Shown in pieces: positions 1-14,700 of a DNA stretch of 64,000 nt (its first letter is position 1; each line of letters begins with the position of its first letter). A program made the position numbers and the translations under genes. A model generated the notes under the pieces. That model worked only from the letters and a program-made list of their open reading frames with translations, was not told where the DNA came from and made no database searches. The DNA lies in NCBI RefSeq assembly GCF_000764305.2, contig NW_025940911.1, forward strand, positions 33,783 to 97,782, read 5' to 3'. The DNA is from Hyalella azteca. Taxonomy: Eukaryota > Arthropoda > Malacostraca > Amphipoda > Hyalellidae.

Positions 1-2558
1 GATTACGTCGCTTACCAGTGGGGCACTGAACACATAAAACAAGACGCGCCGCTTTGAAGACGCGCGTTATGTTTCTGTAAGGGAGCTGGGAATGCGAATT
101 AGTTACAGAGGGTTAGAGTGAAAATATATACGACACCTAAAGTAATAACCTGAACTTTAATGGGAATGAAATAAATAATATTACATTTTTCATGTGTGAT
201 TTTAGAAAATTTTGTTCAATTATTATGACAGCTTTGAGAAGGGATTGTTCGTCTATTCCGAGACGCATCGTGGTGTCATGATCAATTAGCCAGACAAACA
301 ACGTTCGAAATGCAATTATAAATCCAAGACATCCCTAGTTGAAATTTGCATGAAAATTAAGCCATTTAGAATGACTAAGATAGAGTTTTATTTCGTTGTT
401 GTGTTCTGAACAAGTCAGGACATTTTGCTTGATGCCGAGAACTTGTCTCTTAATAAAGCATATCGGCACTATCTCATCGTTTGTTACGATCACTTGATTT
501 CCATAGCCGCAAATTAACAAAGAATTTAGAGGCAAAAGAAACACAGAGCAAGAATTGTTACCAAATGCCTTTGAAAGTATTTTGGGACCAGCTCAACCAT
601 TAGTTAAAAACACGGGTACAGAAATTCGTACTACGAAATTGACCAAATTCAATAATTCCTGAATTGGCTGAAGAGACAAAAAATCGGGAAATAACATCAT
701 AAAGGAACGAGGCAGACTTAGCTTAAAAAAATTCTAAAGGGTAATTACGGACGATGTCCTTACAATTAGATTATTGTTTTGCGTACAAAAGCCTACATTG
801 ATTCTATAAATCTATTTGGGAAGAATCTAAAGTGAAAACCAAAACTTGAAATCTCACGAGATTATTGTTGCGTCGCATTGTTCGCCGGGATTGCTGACGC
901 AAGGAGTGCTTGTAGATTGTCAATACTAACTCACACAAGTCAAGCAGAGATGATGCTTGACGTCGATCCATCAACTTTTTTAACAATAGAAGCTGGTTTT
1001 TATGTCACGATGTTTATTTGTAAGACTAAAATGTACAATAGCCCTGGTTTACACACATGCACTTTAATTCTGAAATAAGAATGGCAATGAAATTTTTTTT
1101 ACTGGTCTGTGATGAAGACTAAAATTTTTTAATGTAATACTGTTACTGATACTACTTAAAATATATAATAAAAAGAAAATTAAGCAATTAAAAATTCCTA
1201 AAAAATAAAATGAATATAAACCTAAAATAATGATAAAATTATGCCAGACTAGAAGGAATGCGAGATACGACGGAATCAGATTTTTTCGCTAATTTGGACA
1301 TGCTAAACTCAAAATCGGAAACATAAATTTGGGAATTTTCATTGCACTAATGGACCACCTTTTCTAAAAATCTTAACAAAACACTAAGAAGGATTGAAAA
1401 GATTTGTGAGCGGCTTATGTACATTTACTCAGATTTAATCGATACGTGCCGCTTTGAGATTTACAGGTACCAGATTTATCGTTATTTTCGACCAGATTGT
1501 TTAAATGAAAAATGCAGGCGTGCAAACTAGAGTTGATTTAACATTTTATGAAAAAATACCGGGCGAGAAAAGACTTAATTTAGTTGCATATCATGATCAT
1601 CATGCATATCATGATCAGGCGAGATCACTCATGATAATCTTAAAAAGTGTGTTCAATAATGATGATCACCTTGTCCATAAATTAGTCCTCATACAAAATT
1701 CTTCCGGTGGAGAATTTCGGTTGTCGGGCGATTAGAATTCATCGGATGTAACAATTCAAATATTTAAATGCGGCTACAATTTTCAAGTATTCAAATGTCG
1801 CCATAGTTCTGATATTAAATACTTGGGCATTCAAAAGTTAATATCATGGTTTCATGGTTTAGAAGGTTAATTGAGCTTCAAACATAAACATTATGACCTC
1901 AAAATCCAAGTGATATGTCCATCGCATTTGCATACTATGCATAAAAAAGAAAAACTAAAGGCGATGTTTAGAATTTGATATTTAGTTCAACCCACCAAAT
2001 TAGGTTTAATGTGACATTTATTTTTTGGGTCTGCCTCATGCAACTTATTTGTGACCCAGCTCTCCTGAGAATTATACTCCAAATTAACAGAATGTAATGT
2101 TCATCGAAAGGATTGAATATCAAGTTAATCATATTAAAATCAGTACCTCAGCTTCAACAAACAATTCAGAAATCGACCATTTTTTTCGTCTCACTCGCAC
2201 CTGCTACGGGAAGGCTTTCCTGCAAGAATACTTTAAGACTTTTTTATTCTTGCTAATCCGATATTACCGTGATTAAGAATGTCATTCCTGGTATACCAGT
2301 GAGTTTTTTTGTATCCCAGTGTACGCCTAAATTATTTTGAATGGGAATTTTAACGGATCCAACGGCCGTCAGCTTCACTAGCAAATAGTACACAGCAAAA
2401 TTTCTGATGCAATAAATTTAAACTCAAACACTATTATTTCTTACCGACCAATGTTTTACTAATTTTACTTCAAAATAAATGAGCTTCACGTATCCAGTAA
2501 CATTAAAACTGCCAGTTATTTAGCTAAGGGACTAAAAACTAAGTTTATTTCTCTGCAG
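1..2558. other. AT-rich upstream sequence, presumably an intron of the PKD1-like gene
   Basis: No GC-rich exon-like island with paired splice sites was seen. Because the exon at 2559 starts with an acceptor, this is most simply intron. Short open frames here look random. A small cluster of tcatgatca palindromic words sits at about 1590-1640. Confidence 0.5.
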
Positions 2559-2719
2559 GACTGCCGACTACAGCGGGTGTATGCAATGTGACCTGCCTGG
2601 GGGGAAGCACTTGCGGGGGACTGGTTGGGAGCGGCGTGAGCGCCGGGTCCCAGGACGCCACACCGGCGCCTTCCATCGCCATCTCTGCCCCCAGCCTGAC
2701 CTTCGTCAAGGCCAACACT
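2559..2719 (+). CDS. PKD1-like exon: Cys-containing linker into a PKD repeat
   Basis: Acceptor ctctgcag, donor gtgagt, entered in phase 1 and left in phase 0. The product holds a CNVTC...C cluster and a Ser/Ala/Pro-rich linker ending SLTFVKANT, which leads into the PKD repeat of the next exon. It is the first recognisable exon in the window; 1-2558 shows no other GC-rich coding island. Confidence 0.8.
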
Positions 2720-5700
2720 GTGAGTTCAATTATTCCAAAGTAATTAAATGTGACAATACAAGAGTCAGATCAGAATTAACGTCAATCATGAGTTTTAATA
2801 TGATCAGAAAAAAAATAAATAATAATATATAACCAATTCTGGCAACACAAGAGCCAGATCAGAATTAACATCAATCATGATTTTCAATATGATCGGAAAA
2901 AAATGAATAATTGAATAATATATATTATAATCAGAATTAACATCAATCATGAGTTTTAATATGAACAGAAAAAAATAAATAATAATATGTTATATATGTA
3001 TAATAAAACAAAATAAGAGTCAATATCAAACAAGGATTTGAACTATTATTGAAGCAATTTTAAGTGTCGTAGACTTTGACCTGGTATGTTATATTTTTCT
3101 AATTAATCTATACTTCGGCTTCTCAAAGGCTTGGTTATTTTAAAGTTTATTTTCAAGAAAAAATAATGAAAACGCACGCAAAATTTAATTGCAAATCAGG
3201 CTTTAATTACGACAGTAATAGAGCTTACATGTTTATGTTAGGAGATTATTGTATGACTAGACAAGCCAAAATTCACTAGATATATTTAAAAAGCTTGCGC
3301 GTTTGTGAATTTTCTATGGGCTATGCATGGCCAATTCGAAACGACATTCGAATAATGTGTCATAAATATACAGGCTAGAATTAAGGCGTGTTGGATAAAA
3401 GTTATATTGTGTTACCTAAGGAAATAAAGTTTAAACTTCAATACGGGAGTTAAATTAGAAATCTAAGGTTATCTTCATTGTTGACATTACTTTAGTATGG
3501 AAATTTTGTATCAGTGTGAAAACGAGATTCCATCCAACGATATTATGGATATCGTAATAATTACCGTGTTGCGTTATCGTTGTGTTGCCAGCCATTGTAG
3601 CAGCAAATAAAATTTCAATTCTATGGTAGCAACACCTGGGACCTGGGTATGATAAAACGAATTAAAATAACTAACCTCAAAGAGCACACTGAAAATAAAA
3701 GGTTGTAGAAGCACGCCGCGAGTAGCTCTCACTCTATAGTTTGCGAACAACTAGCTAGTAAAATTTCTCGTCCTAGTTAATGAACATTCCAGAGCAGTTT
3801 ATTTTGATCCAACTTTGCATAGACAATGCACGATTATTTCAGCCATTCCCAGAATACCGGATGATGTTATTTTCTTGCATTGTTAAGACAAAGTTTGTGA
3901 TAAAACTATTTCCAGAACTCACAAGATTCCTCCCTTTCATTTTAATCACAGATTGTGAGCGTCACGGTGAACAGCTCAGGGCCCTTCTACACGGACTGGG
4001 GTGACGGTGCTCTGTCATTCCTTGGATTCACTCAATACATGTTCAAGGTGGCAGGACGCTTCACCATAACGGGTAAAACCTATATTCAGAACCTAAATTT
4101 AAATATTACACAATTATTCGCAGAAAGCTGCGATTACATATTATACATCTATACTCACTAACACGAGATTACCTATTACATAACTGTACTCACAAACACA
4201 ACATTACGATCATCAAGAATCTATAAAATGTGTTCAATAAAGGTCTAATTGCATGATCTCATACTTTATGGGGATTAAATCCGACATCATGTTCGCTATT
4301 TGCTATTCGTGTTACTAATGAGAAGAACCTCAATTTATCACCGAGTGTAAATTCGAACGTAAATGCATCTTCAGGTTTGGACCATCAAAATTTTGTTTGG
4401 TACCGTTTGTGGCGAAAATAATCTAAGATTCCAATCCTAGATTAATTTAGATTTAATTGCTGCATCTTTGGTAGCGCTAATTGCATCAAGGTTGAATAAC
4501 ATTGTCGTGGGTATAGTGGTAAAAAAAGGATTAATAAGAACGATAAATGAAAACTATAATAAGCAAACGACAAATACAAATAAAGACAAAATATAACCGT
4601 GTGTTCCCTTTGCTCAAGTTCTTACTTTCGGTCTCAAGATTCGGAGCCTTTCTGAAATTAATAAATAAGCGAAAATTTAGAACTAGCAATATTTGAGCAA
4701 CCAAAAGCATAATATTACGTAAGCCAGATAAATAAACTATCGACTGATAACCATAATCATGAACAAATCTAAACATCACCACTGAATTGCAACAGGAAAT
4801 GATCACAAAAATAAACAGACCAAATGATAAAGTAACGCGTACCTCCGTGGTGGATCATATAGCAATGAACAAGTTTCGGTGCTTATCTGAACGAGGTCAC
4901 GTCCGAGGTGACTTAAAACCAAAAATCCAAATGTCTAACTGTAAAAACGCGCTATTACACTACGTACCCTAACAACATCCAATGATCCCTTGCGAGGTTC
5001 AATAACATCCGACGTTCACTTCTGAGATATTTTATTGTTTTCTTAAGCTCGTTTGCTGGACAACGACGCGGTGTCGGCACCCTCCAAGGAGGTGGTGGTC
5101 GTGGACCCCCCAAAATGGCTAAACCTGGAGTGCCCTAAGTTGTTGGATGTCAATGTCACCGTCAATTGTAATGTTACGATTGGGCAAGGCTACAACTTTA
5201 CCTTCTCGGGGACAATCAAAAGTCCTTTCCAAGAAACAACTTTCGCTGGAACTCTACCAGGTGAAAACTTATGAAGTGATATCTATACTTCTTATTAGCA
5301 TTATTCACGTTTCCCATCTACTAATTTTATTGATTTTGATATACAGTATAGAGGAGTATCTAAAAAATTTCTGTTCAGCGTTCAAATGATGTTTATTTTT
5401 ACATAAAAGTTTGAGTAGTAATTGCAGTACTTGACTGTATACATGTTACATCTGACTGTGTTAGCGAACATCCTATGACCCCAATAAATAATATTTCATG
5501 ATAGGATAACGAATAGCTCATGATAGCAACTTTCAGACAAACGCCGAAATTAAATTTTATTCAATTTCATGCATTCTTCACTGTTTTGCATTAGAATCTA
5601 AATAAATCATTCAGATTATTACAATGCTGATATTATTTGATCTTACACCAAAGTAAACCGCAGTTTACTTTGCTCAATATTGCCTTATATTATAATAATT

Positions 5701-8700
5701 TGAGTCATCTAATTATTATGTAATGAATCGAAGTACTGTAACTGGATCATGCCAAATAGACATAGATTCTCACTTGAAAATTTTCAGCTTAACTGATAAT
5801 TTTCGTGTACATGCATCCACACTATTGTTTAGGCATAAATATCAATTTACACGCGTTCGCCTATCCCTATTTGGAATTAATACACGTCTCCATGCATCCG
5901 TGTGATGTTGCCAACTACGTAATCCAATATGCGTTCAAATTTTCAACTGAACTTCATAACCAACTTTTGTTCACGTCTTTTGACTGACGGCTGCGATACC
6001 ATAAATTATTACGCCACAGATGCTGGGTTCGACTTGTATGGGTCGACCGTCCACCCCGAGAACTCCACGGGCCCGACCTCCACGATTCACAACGGCAATG
6101 ACATCGTGCTGCTCCGAAACGGCCTCATTCGACGGTCAGGACTCGTCTCCAGAGTGACTGTGGGCGCAGCTTCGGGATTTGCACTTGATGTGATTGTAAG
6201 TTATTGAAAAAATAGATTCATCTAATAAATATTACATTTGTCCTACGTGTTACTGATGAATGGGAGAGATCATGCAATTACTACTGCATCCATGAGATTA
6301 AATTAAATAATTTAACGTCTTATTAAAGCGATGAACTGCATAAAATCATTGAAAAATGGCATTATGATGAATTAATAAAAAATCGTACATAAATTCAACG
6401 CCACAAATAAAGCTTTTTCAGAATACGTTATTGAAAGCAATTAGAATAGAAAATGATGCAGAAATAAGAAAAAATGAAGGATTGGGCACTTGATGTTGGT
6501 AATAAATTTCTTTCAGTATTCCTCTCGATAATATATAGACTCTAAAATCCCAGAGAAAAATTTAAGATAGCTATCCGAAAATAAAATAACCAATTCGAAT
6601 GAATTTGCTTGAATGTTAGAAAAACATTCACATGAACAACTCTGATATAATGAATACTGACATAAAAAAGAATTTTGTCTCATTCGTTTATCGATTTCAA
6701 CTAGAACGCATACCAAAAATAATTGTAATACCTGAATCTTGTAATATGTTATGTTACAACACTTTAAAAAAGTCGATCACAAGCTAGTAAATATTATCAT
6801 TTATAGAGAAAAAACATGTTCCTGATGTTCTTTCGCTTGCAGGAATTGACTCCGGTTTGTACGACGGGTACATACTGCGCAGGTGCCTGCCGTACAGCCT
6901 GCTCTGGCACCTGTACTGCAGCCTGTCCTAATATACCGGCCTGCAATCCGTCCTGCGCTGTGCAATGTGAGTGGCAGTGGCCTGCAGCGTGCACTAGCGT
7001 AGATTTACGTCACTGGTTGTCAAAAACTAGAAATACCAGAGAAAAACCAGAGCAAGTTATGAAATCAGCAGTAAGAATGCTTTACAGCTCAAAATGTTCC
7101 CAAAACCATTTTCTCTGTTGACCAATGTGATTTCTTACACATATTTAATTATCAGATATATACACAAATGATGCGAATATATCAAAATCTATACGTACTA
7201 GAGAAAAAAAAACGGTTATGAAATCAGCTACAAAAACGCTTTCCTGCCCACATAAAATGATACCAGAAGTTCAGAACCATTTTAAAATTTATTTCTACTG
7301 TAATCAACATTCTATTCAAGTTGGCTGCGCTATATCGGAAAACATGTTATTTTAGCCGCGGTGTTTTCAAATTGTGTCTTGTTGCGTCGGATACACTTGA
7401 GAATTAATTATTGTAATCCTGTTAATGACTCCGCGGAAAATGATGTAGATATTATTGTCTGCAAGAAGAATTTAAAGTGCATTACAATATTTAGGAGCCG
7501 AACAAAGTATGAGTCATGATGATGAGGCTTAAATGAGTCATGTTCAGCCTTGAAGCGATGTTCAAACGTGTCTGGAATCCCAAACAATATTATAGAAATA
7601 ATCGCCATTACATTGCATATACTTGCGAGATAAATCATTTTCGCTTCTGCCTTTACATTATAAATTAAGCTGATATCTTGTCTTCAATGTTTACTGCATG
7701 TGTCCTCCCGAATTTTTCTCAGAGAACATTTTCCAATAAACTTTTCGTGAGTCTTTTACGCCAATTTCCGGTCTTTATATCACCAGCAACGATCGCTCGC
7801 TACACTCCCGTGACGCTAGTCTCTCTGAACAACGCGGCGGGGTCCGATGTCGACTTCACAGGCTACTCCTACAGGGTGACTGCGGGCAATTACCTCGGCA
7901 TCAGGACTTCAAGTACTACGGTAAGTTTCATTTGTCGTTGGTGTTCTGATTTAATAATATGCTTATCTGTTGGGGGCGAATCAAGCTAACCTAGTTATAA
8001 ATTTTCCAAAGCATATATTTTTTATTTTAATTTTACGGCGTTTGTTCTTCTACGTGTTATAATTTTACATATTAAGTTATCCATAGTAAAAGATTAGATT
8101 AATTAAGTTTTTGGGATTGGGGTGGCCTTTGCTGTCTTATCCCATCCTAATGTCAAAAATACGCAGGAGAAGGATCTAATAAGTATAAACACACTGAAAA
8201 TATAATTGTTACGCTTGCTTTTATGTCACTTTTTTCGCCAGAGTATTTATACTACTGTGGTTGGTGGGAATGTTACGGGGACAGTGAACCTGAGGGACAC
8301 ACTACTGGACTCAACCGGCGCCGTCATCTCGACTCTAAGCTACAAGTAAAACAAAGTTACCTTCGCCCCTAATACTTTGTCGGTTAATGCATAATAAATA
8401 ATATCAGATGTAATTAAAAATGACTCATTTATTCTAATGTGATCATTTTGAACGACCATATTATGCTCGATCCCAGGATATTTAGACTGGGCACGAATGA
8501 TCTCACAGTGGTTTGGCTAGAGCGTTCCTGCTAGACAAGCCATAAACGTCTTGGCAATCGTGATCAAAATCATCCACTTGAATGAAACTCGGCAATTATT
8601 AACTGCCCATATTTCCTCTTTAATACCATAGAATTTCTTGTAAAAAATGGGATGGTAGAATTACTATATAAAATTCCCGTCCACTTATAAGTACCTACAT

Positions 8701-11700
8701 AACTTCGAGATCATGACTTCCAGAGTTCGACCTATTCACACCCAACACTCCTGAAAGGAGTTTCAAGGTTTTACTCACGGGCTTTTGAATTCTCATAATA
8801 TCAAATGGCAGCTACATCACATTCGAAAGTATTGCAGATTTTACTTCAATAAATTAGATTAAAAATCATGTCCAGTGTTACATGGGAAAGACATTTTATT
8901 TATTGAATATGATAAACCCATGATGATTTAAATGGGGATTTGGAAAAAGCCGCTAAGGGGCCGTGCTATGAAAACTTGCTTAATGACACATAGTGAACAA
9001 TTTATCTTCTGTGATTGGTGAGTTTAGGTTGAAAATACATCAGTTATTTGCTGACGAACTCTTTCTAACTGACTTTGAAGTTACAACCCCTGGACTTCTG
9101 ATGCGTTTGCTTAGAGAATTTATTTGAAGTATCATTTTTTAGGAAAGAAAATAGTAATTTAGCTTTCATCATCGTCAACATGTATATTCATTTTCTAATC
9201 TAATCTTTACGCTTTTTTTTAACGCTCAAATTTTAACCTTGATTTTGATCTTATGCAGTAAAGAAATTTTATTGCTCCTGCAGACTCATAACTCAAAAAT
9301 TAATGTGTAATTTTCCGCAGTAATTTTAATAATTTTACTCCCTCAAAACTGCAGGTAAGCGATAATAGAATCAGAATGTCGACTACCTTTGTCCAAATAC
9401 AGTTTAAAGCCACTCTAGCGATTTATTCAGCGCAATATATTATTCTAAACCATCTTTCTAAGCCTTTTTAGAAGTTCAAAAATTACTTCATAGTTTGTGT
9501 TGCGTCTGAAAACAATTGGGTCCTTGAAGGCTGCTTCCTTTATTTACTTTATCTACTTTGCATCGCTTTGTATTCTTATGGGGCCTCCAGTGACTAGGCT
9601 TTTGGATACGACTGGTCTAATCATAGGAAAATATAGCAGAGAATTCTTATTCTTCTTCTTATATTTTCAATATAATGAAATTATTTATTACGTTCAAAAG
9701 TCCCAAGTGTACAAAAAACTTACATTGCCAGCAAAATATTATGTTCCATTAATAAATCTCAAATAAATGAGTTCTGCACAATATAATTAATAAATTCTAA
9801 CATGAATCATTACACTTAATTAGAAATTTTGTTACCACTTGAATGCCGTAAATCTTCTAATTCAATTTTCAATACCATCTAATCGAGTGTTATTCTCACC
9901 TCAATAAACCTGACGTGAGGTTGTCAGGCAATATATCACCAGCCTGCGACTAAATCTCAACATGCTGAAAAAAAATCTCAACATGTAAATCTCAACTTCT
10001 CGTGTCGCAGATCGCGAGCTCGTTGCACGGCGTCACGGTAGCCAACACTTCTTCGCCGCTCTGTCAGAAAGCATTTATGTGATCTTGTCATGAAATACGA
10101 GTGAATCAAGATAATTAATTTAAATGCATAAAGTTTCCCGTAATGAATCTTGAATGTTACTTCTCAATCATTCTGATAGCGCTTCTTTGCTTTTTTGACG
10201 ATAACTTTTGCAAGTAGGTGATTGAGTAAGCACATAATTGCTAAGTTAACATATACCCGAAAAAAGTGGAAAATTTCCACTTTGTCTGAAACTTGAAAAC
10301 TGACTTAAAGTTTATACAACTGAAGTGTGCCCTTCTCAGAAACATTGCTTACGATTTTCAGTAAATTTGTCTTTCATAACTAAATATTACGAATTTTTTG
10401 TGAACAGGGATCGCCCATATTCGCTACCATGATTGTCGACAGCACTTCTCTCTACACCTACCACGAAAGTGAGAGTCCTATAAGATCACTTTTATTGATC
10501 ACAACTACATGCGTACACTACACTATTCTATGTCTTTTCTTTCGGCATGCTGCATAAAGATAATATTATTATGAAGCTGCTCTTCCCTAGAATATTTCTA
10601 GATATCAGTACGCTACGTGTTTCAGATGCAATAGAACTAAATACTAGTTTTATGAGCATTTATTTATATAGAAGACAGCAAATGGTGATTAAATGTAAAA
10701 CGCTTTCAACCAAAGACCAATCATGAAAATAATCCTCACCATAGTCACCGAGTTTAAAGATGAATTTATTATAATTATTCTAGCGTTGTAAAGAATTATC
10801 TATGTTCTGACTGTATATCACTCTATATTAAGTAAATCCGATCATCGACCAGGGGTTGTTAAAACAGTTTTCTGTTCTTGTACGAGTTTGAATTTGAGTT
10901 CTGTTCAATATGACTTCAAGACTAACATCTCGTAAGGTTTTCCCTATCATCACAGGTAAGACGCAATATTGATGTGAATGCCTCTACTCAAACATGATTA
11001 TTTTACACCAAAAAGTAATGGACATTTGAAATTAATTCGTTTAAGCGCCTCGCTGGAAATCAGATGACGACTAGATAAATGGTATTGAACGCCTATTTAT
11101 TTACATTATTGACGTGAGACAAAGAACCATGAGGGTCTAAAACGTATTTTTTAAGCTAAAATTTTAACTCATCTTATATAGTTATATTGATAACCTAAGA
11201 TATAAATAGTTCATATTTTCAGGCGGAAATTACAGAACCGTATAAAACTTTTCAGCTTTCCCTCCAAACTCATATAAAAAATTAAGAATCGAAAATTTAA
11301 AAATTTACCATTGAAAATGTCATCTGAAGTCGAAGTAATGACGTTTTCCACCCTCTTATTCCTAACAATGGAACGGGAACCAAAAAATTTTCTCATACTA
11401 TTCATATTGTAAAATCACTGAGCAAACAATGCTTTGTTCTTCGTCATCGATCTAAAAGAAACAAATTCGGGACCAAATGTAGGCCCTATGTATTGCTGCA
11501 GTTAATCGCGCTGTGTTACTACACGACTTGACATTTCCTTCGATCTTAAACGTCTTATTTAAAGTAAAAGGCCCACTTATTTACCGAGGATCATTTATAC
11601 AACCTACTGAAATAAAGGCTTGTTCAAAAGTGAAGAAATACATGCCATTAATAGCAAATTAATTCAGGAAATTCAAGCTCTAAGGAATAAAAATGTATTT

Positions 11701-14700
11701 ATCCCCGTAAAAATTTTTTCAGACGCTGAGACTTCACCCTTCAACTGGACGGTTCCATTGAACTACGCATTAGAGGGCGCATACACCATCACAGGCTACG
11801 CCAAGAATCTTTTGGGAAACGTAATAGAACTTTTTCCGTTTTGATGTTTTTGATGAGCGTAAATCATTAAAGTGACTAGTTTAGGAATATTTCGCTATTG
11901 GCAAAATAACATCGTCCGAACTTTGGCCCTGCTAAATAATTTGTTGAAAAATCTTGGAATTTCCCAATCAACAAGCCTAATATTTCACTATGGAAAGAAA
12001 ATAACGAATAGACTCGTGATCTTCTTCTTCAAATTAACGATGTCAATGCCTATAACGAATCTATGTAACATTGCCACTACTGCACTACATATTATTAGTA
12101 TTTAACTAGCCAAGTTGATAGTCAAGATCAAAAAAATAATTCTTCATAATACAATGTAAATTAACATGCAAACAATTTTCTAGGTGACATTTTCGACGCT
12201 GGTGCACGTGGTACCTGAGGTGACGAATACATGGGTAGCAACCGTGAGCTGTCCATGCTACAACATCGAGCCTTTCTTCACGGTGAACCTAACCTTCCCA
12301 AGTGCAGCTCATCCTCCATGGAATCTCACCGTAGAAATTGCCTACGAAGCGAACATTACCGGTTCTACCTACCTCAGCGACATCTTTGTTGGTGAGATAG
12401 AAAATATATTCTATATCTCTAGAACAATTTCAAATCGTAATACTGAAACTCCTCCATTGATCCTTCCTCCTATGATGTCAAACCCTCAAACTGTCGATTG
12501 AATTGAAATTATAATTAACAGTTTTAGAACATTTAATGTACAATTTTACTTGCTTCAGATAATTTTCTAGCCTTGAAGATGCATAACATAATAAACAAGG
12601 TATTATAGTAATGCCTTATTTTGTCTTATTCTAGAGAATAGTGTTATCATAATTTCACTCCGTATGATTCGTGCCTCTGCTATACAGAAAGATATAAAGA
12701 TCGTAAACTAAACGGAGCAATCAATAAAAAATCGATATGCAAAATACCTGAATACAAAATATTTTCCAAAAGCAATTCAATGATTCAAAAATCCCCATAT
12801 GTAAAACACAAGAAGTTGACGTTACCATTAATGAGGAAAATATTCAAGTGCATTTTACTCTCTTGTAAATTCTTTATTTATTTGCTCTTTAAGCAATTAA
12901 ATGATCATAGGAATTTCAATTTTTTATAATTATTGATAATTATTTTCAATAAAACTGGATTAAATTATTTTCAAATTAACTGGAGCAATTGACGAATATC
13001 TCAGCGCCTCGGGTGGAAACCTTCGGCACATTCGACGGCGCCTCCCCAGGCGGGGCCAGCGGTGCCCCCAAGGAGCTAAAGCTGGGTTACTTGCTGCAGC
13101 CAACACGCGGCGGCAACTACACTCTGCACGTCAAACTTTCCAACGAAGTGTCCAACTCGTCGCTCAACCCTGTACAGGTGAGGTCGTTCGATTAGAAATA
13201 GGCTGTGCTTTTTTGCATTTAGTAGCTCATTTGACATTTGCATGCCTGAACGAGAATTTTTTATATTATTTACTAGTAGTGAGGCATGAGTTTGTAGCAG
13301 TAATCCTACCAAGGCATGTAGAGTCGTAGCCAATTATAGCTTGCAGCGATATCTTCAGTCATCTGATCACATGATGAAGCCAAGATGATTCATGCCGTGA
13401 TTACTGCTGCAAAACTTATCCAAGTCACGCTTGGATTCATGTTCAAGAACCCAAATTCATGGAATTTATAGGTACCTAAATTCTGCTTTCAATTTTCTCT
13501 CTTTTGCATTTACTTGCACTGAAATGTCGTTTTGCTCCACAGATCCAGGTAATGGAAGGTATTCGGGACGTGAGAGGAGTGGTCACGTGGGTAATGAACG
13601 GGATAGAACTACCTGGTACCGGGCCAGCTAAGGACATCTATGTTGCGAACTTGACAACCCTGGTCACTCCGAGCACCTTGACAGGTATGCATACTCAGCC
13701 ATACTGTGTATATAGCCGACATATAGCCGTCCTTGAGCATGTTGACTGGTATGTGATTCTAGTGGAGTGCTACCATGTTATTTCTAACACGTGTATTGTC
13801 TCGAAAATGAGAGAGAGAAGAATGTCTCTCCAAATAAAAATGGAGAATGGATTGTTTTTTTCAGAATAATACTGGTTTAAGGTCATATTTCCGGTTCCAT
13901 TAAAATTGCTTATTTTTCCCACTAATTTTTCATGCACAAAAATTAGTATGACTTCAAGTTGAGTGTTGAATCCGTTAACAAATTTAAGTTTATTCATCAT
14001 TAGGGTACATATTAATACACGTTCATATTTCCAAATTCATTTACAGTTTATTGATAAGTTGATCTCACTTTTTACACGTATTTGTGTAATATTAAAAACA
14101 ATGATTTATCACATAAATGAACAATGATTTAATTGAAACAATGATTGAAAAACAATTATTTATCCTAATTTAAAGAGAAGAAAAATTAGGAGCATATTTT
14201 TCCATAGGTACGCCTCTGCAGTGGCGACTTTACATTTTACCAACCAAGCAGGAGCAAATCGTTGACTACGTTCCTGGCTATAAATTCAACCTCACCTACC
14301 CTGCGGTAAGTAGAACCTACTCTTGCATTACCCTGCTCTTATAAAATTCGGTAAGATCCCAAGCGACTTGAAAGTTTAAGTAGATTGGTTAGGAGTGATT
14401 TTTTATAATTCATTCATGATAATAAAACCAACGTGGATGCGAAGTAGCATTTTTAGTGACTTATGAAGTCCGGAGGAAAACTAAATATTGCAGGTACATT
14501 AAATGGCACAATAATTCTGATAAATCTTGAATGTTACGTTACAAAAAGTTACTGCAGAGACGAATGAAGGGGTAATTCCAGCTTCAGTTTATCGAATGAA
14601 ATTATTTCCAAAACTGTTTCAAATATAATAATTCTGAAAGCTTTCAAATGATTCGAAAAAACAGAGTCCTCGAGGGACATCACTCTAAATTGGTTGAACT

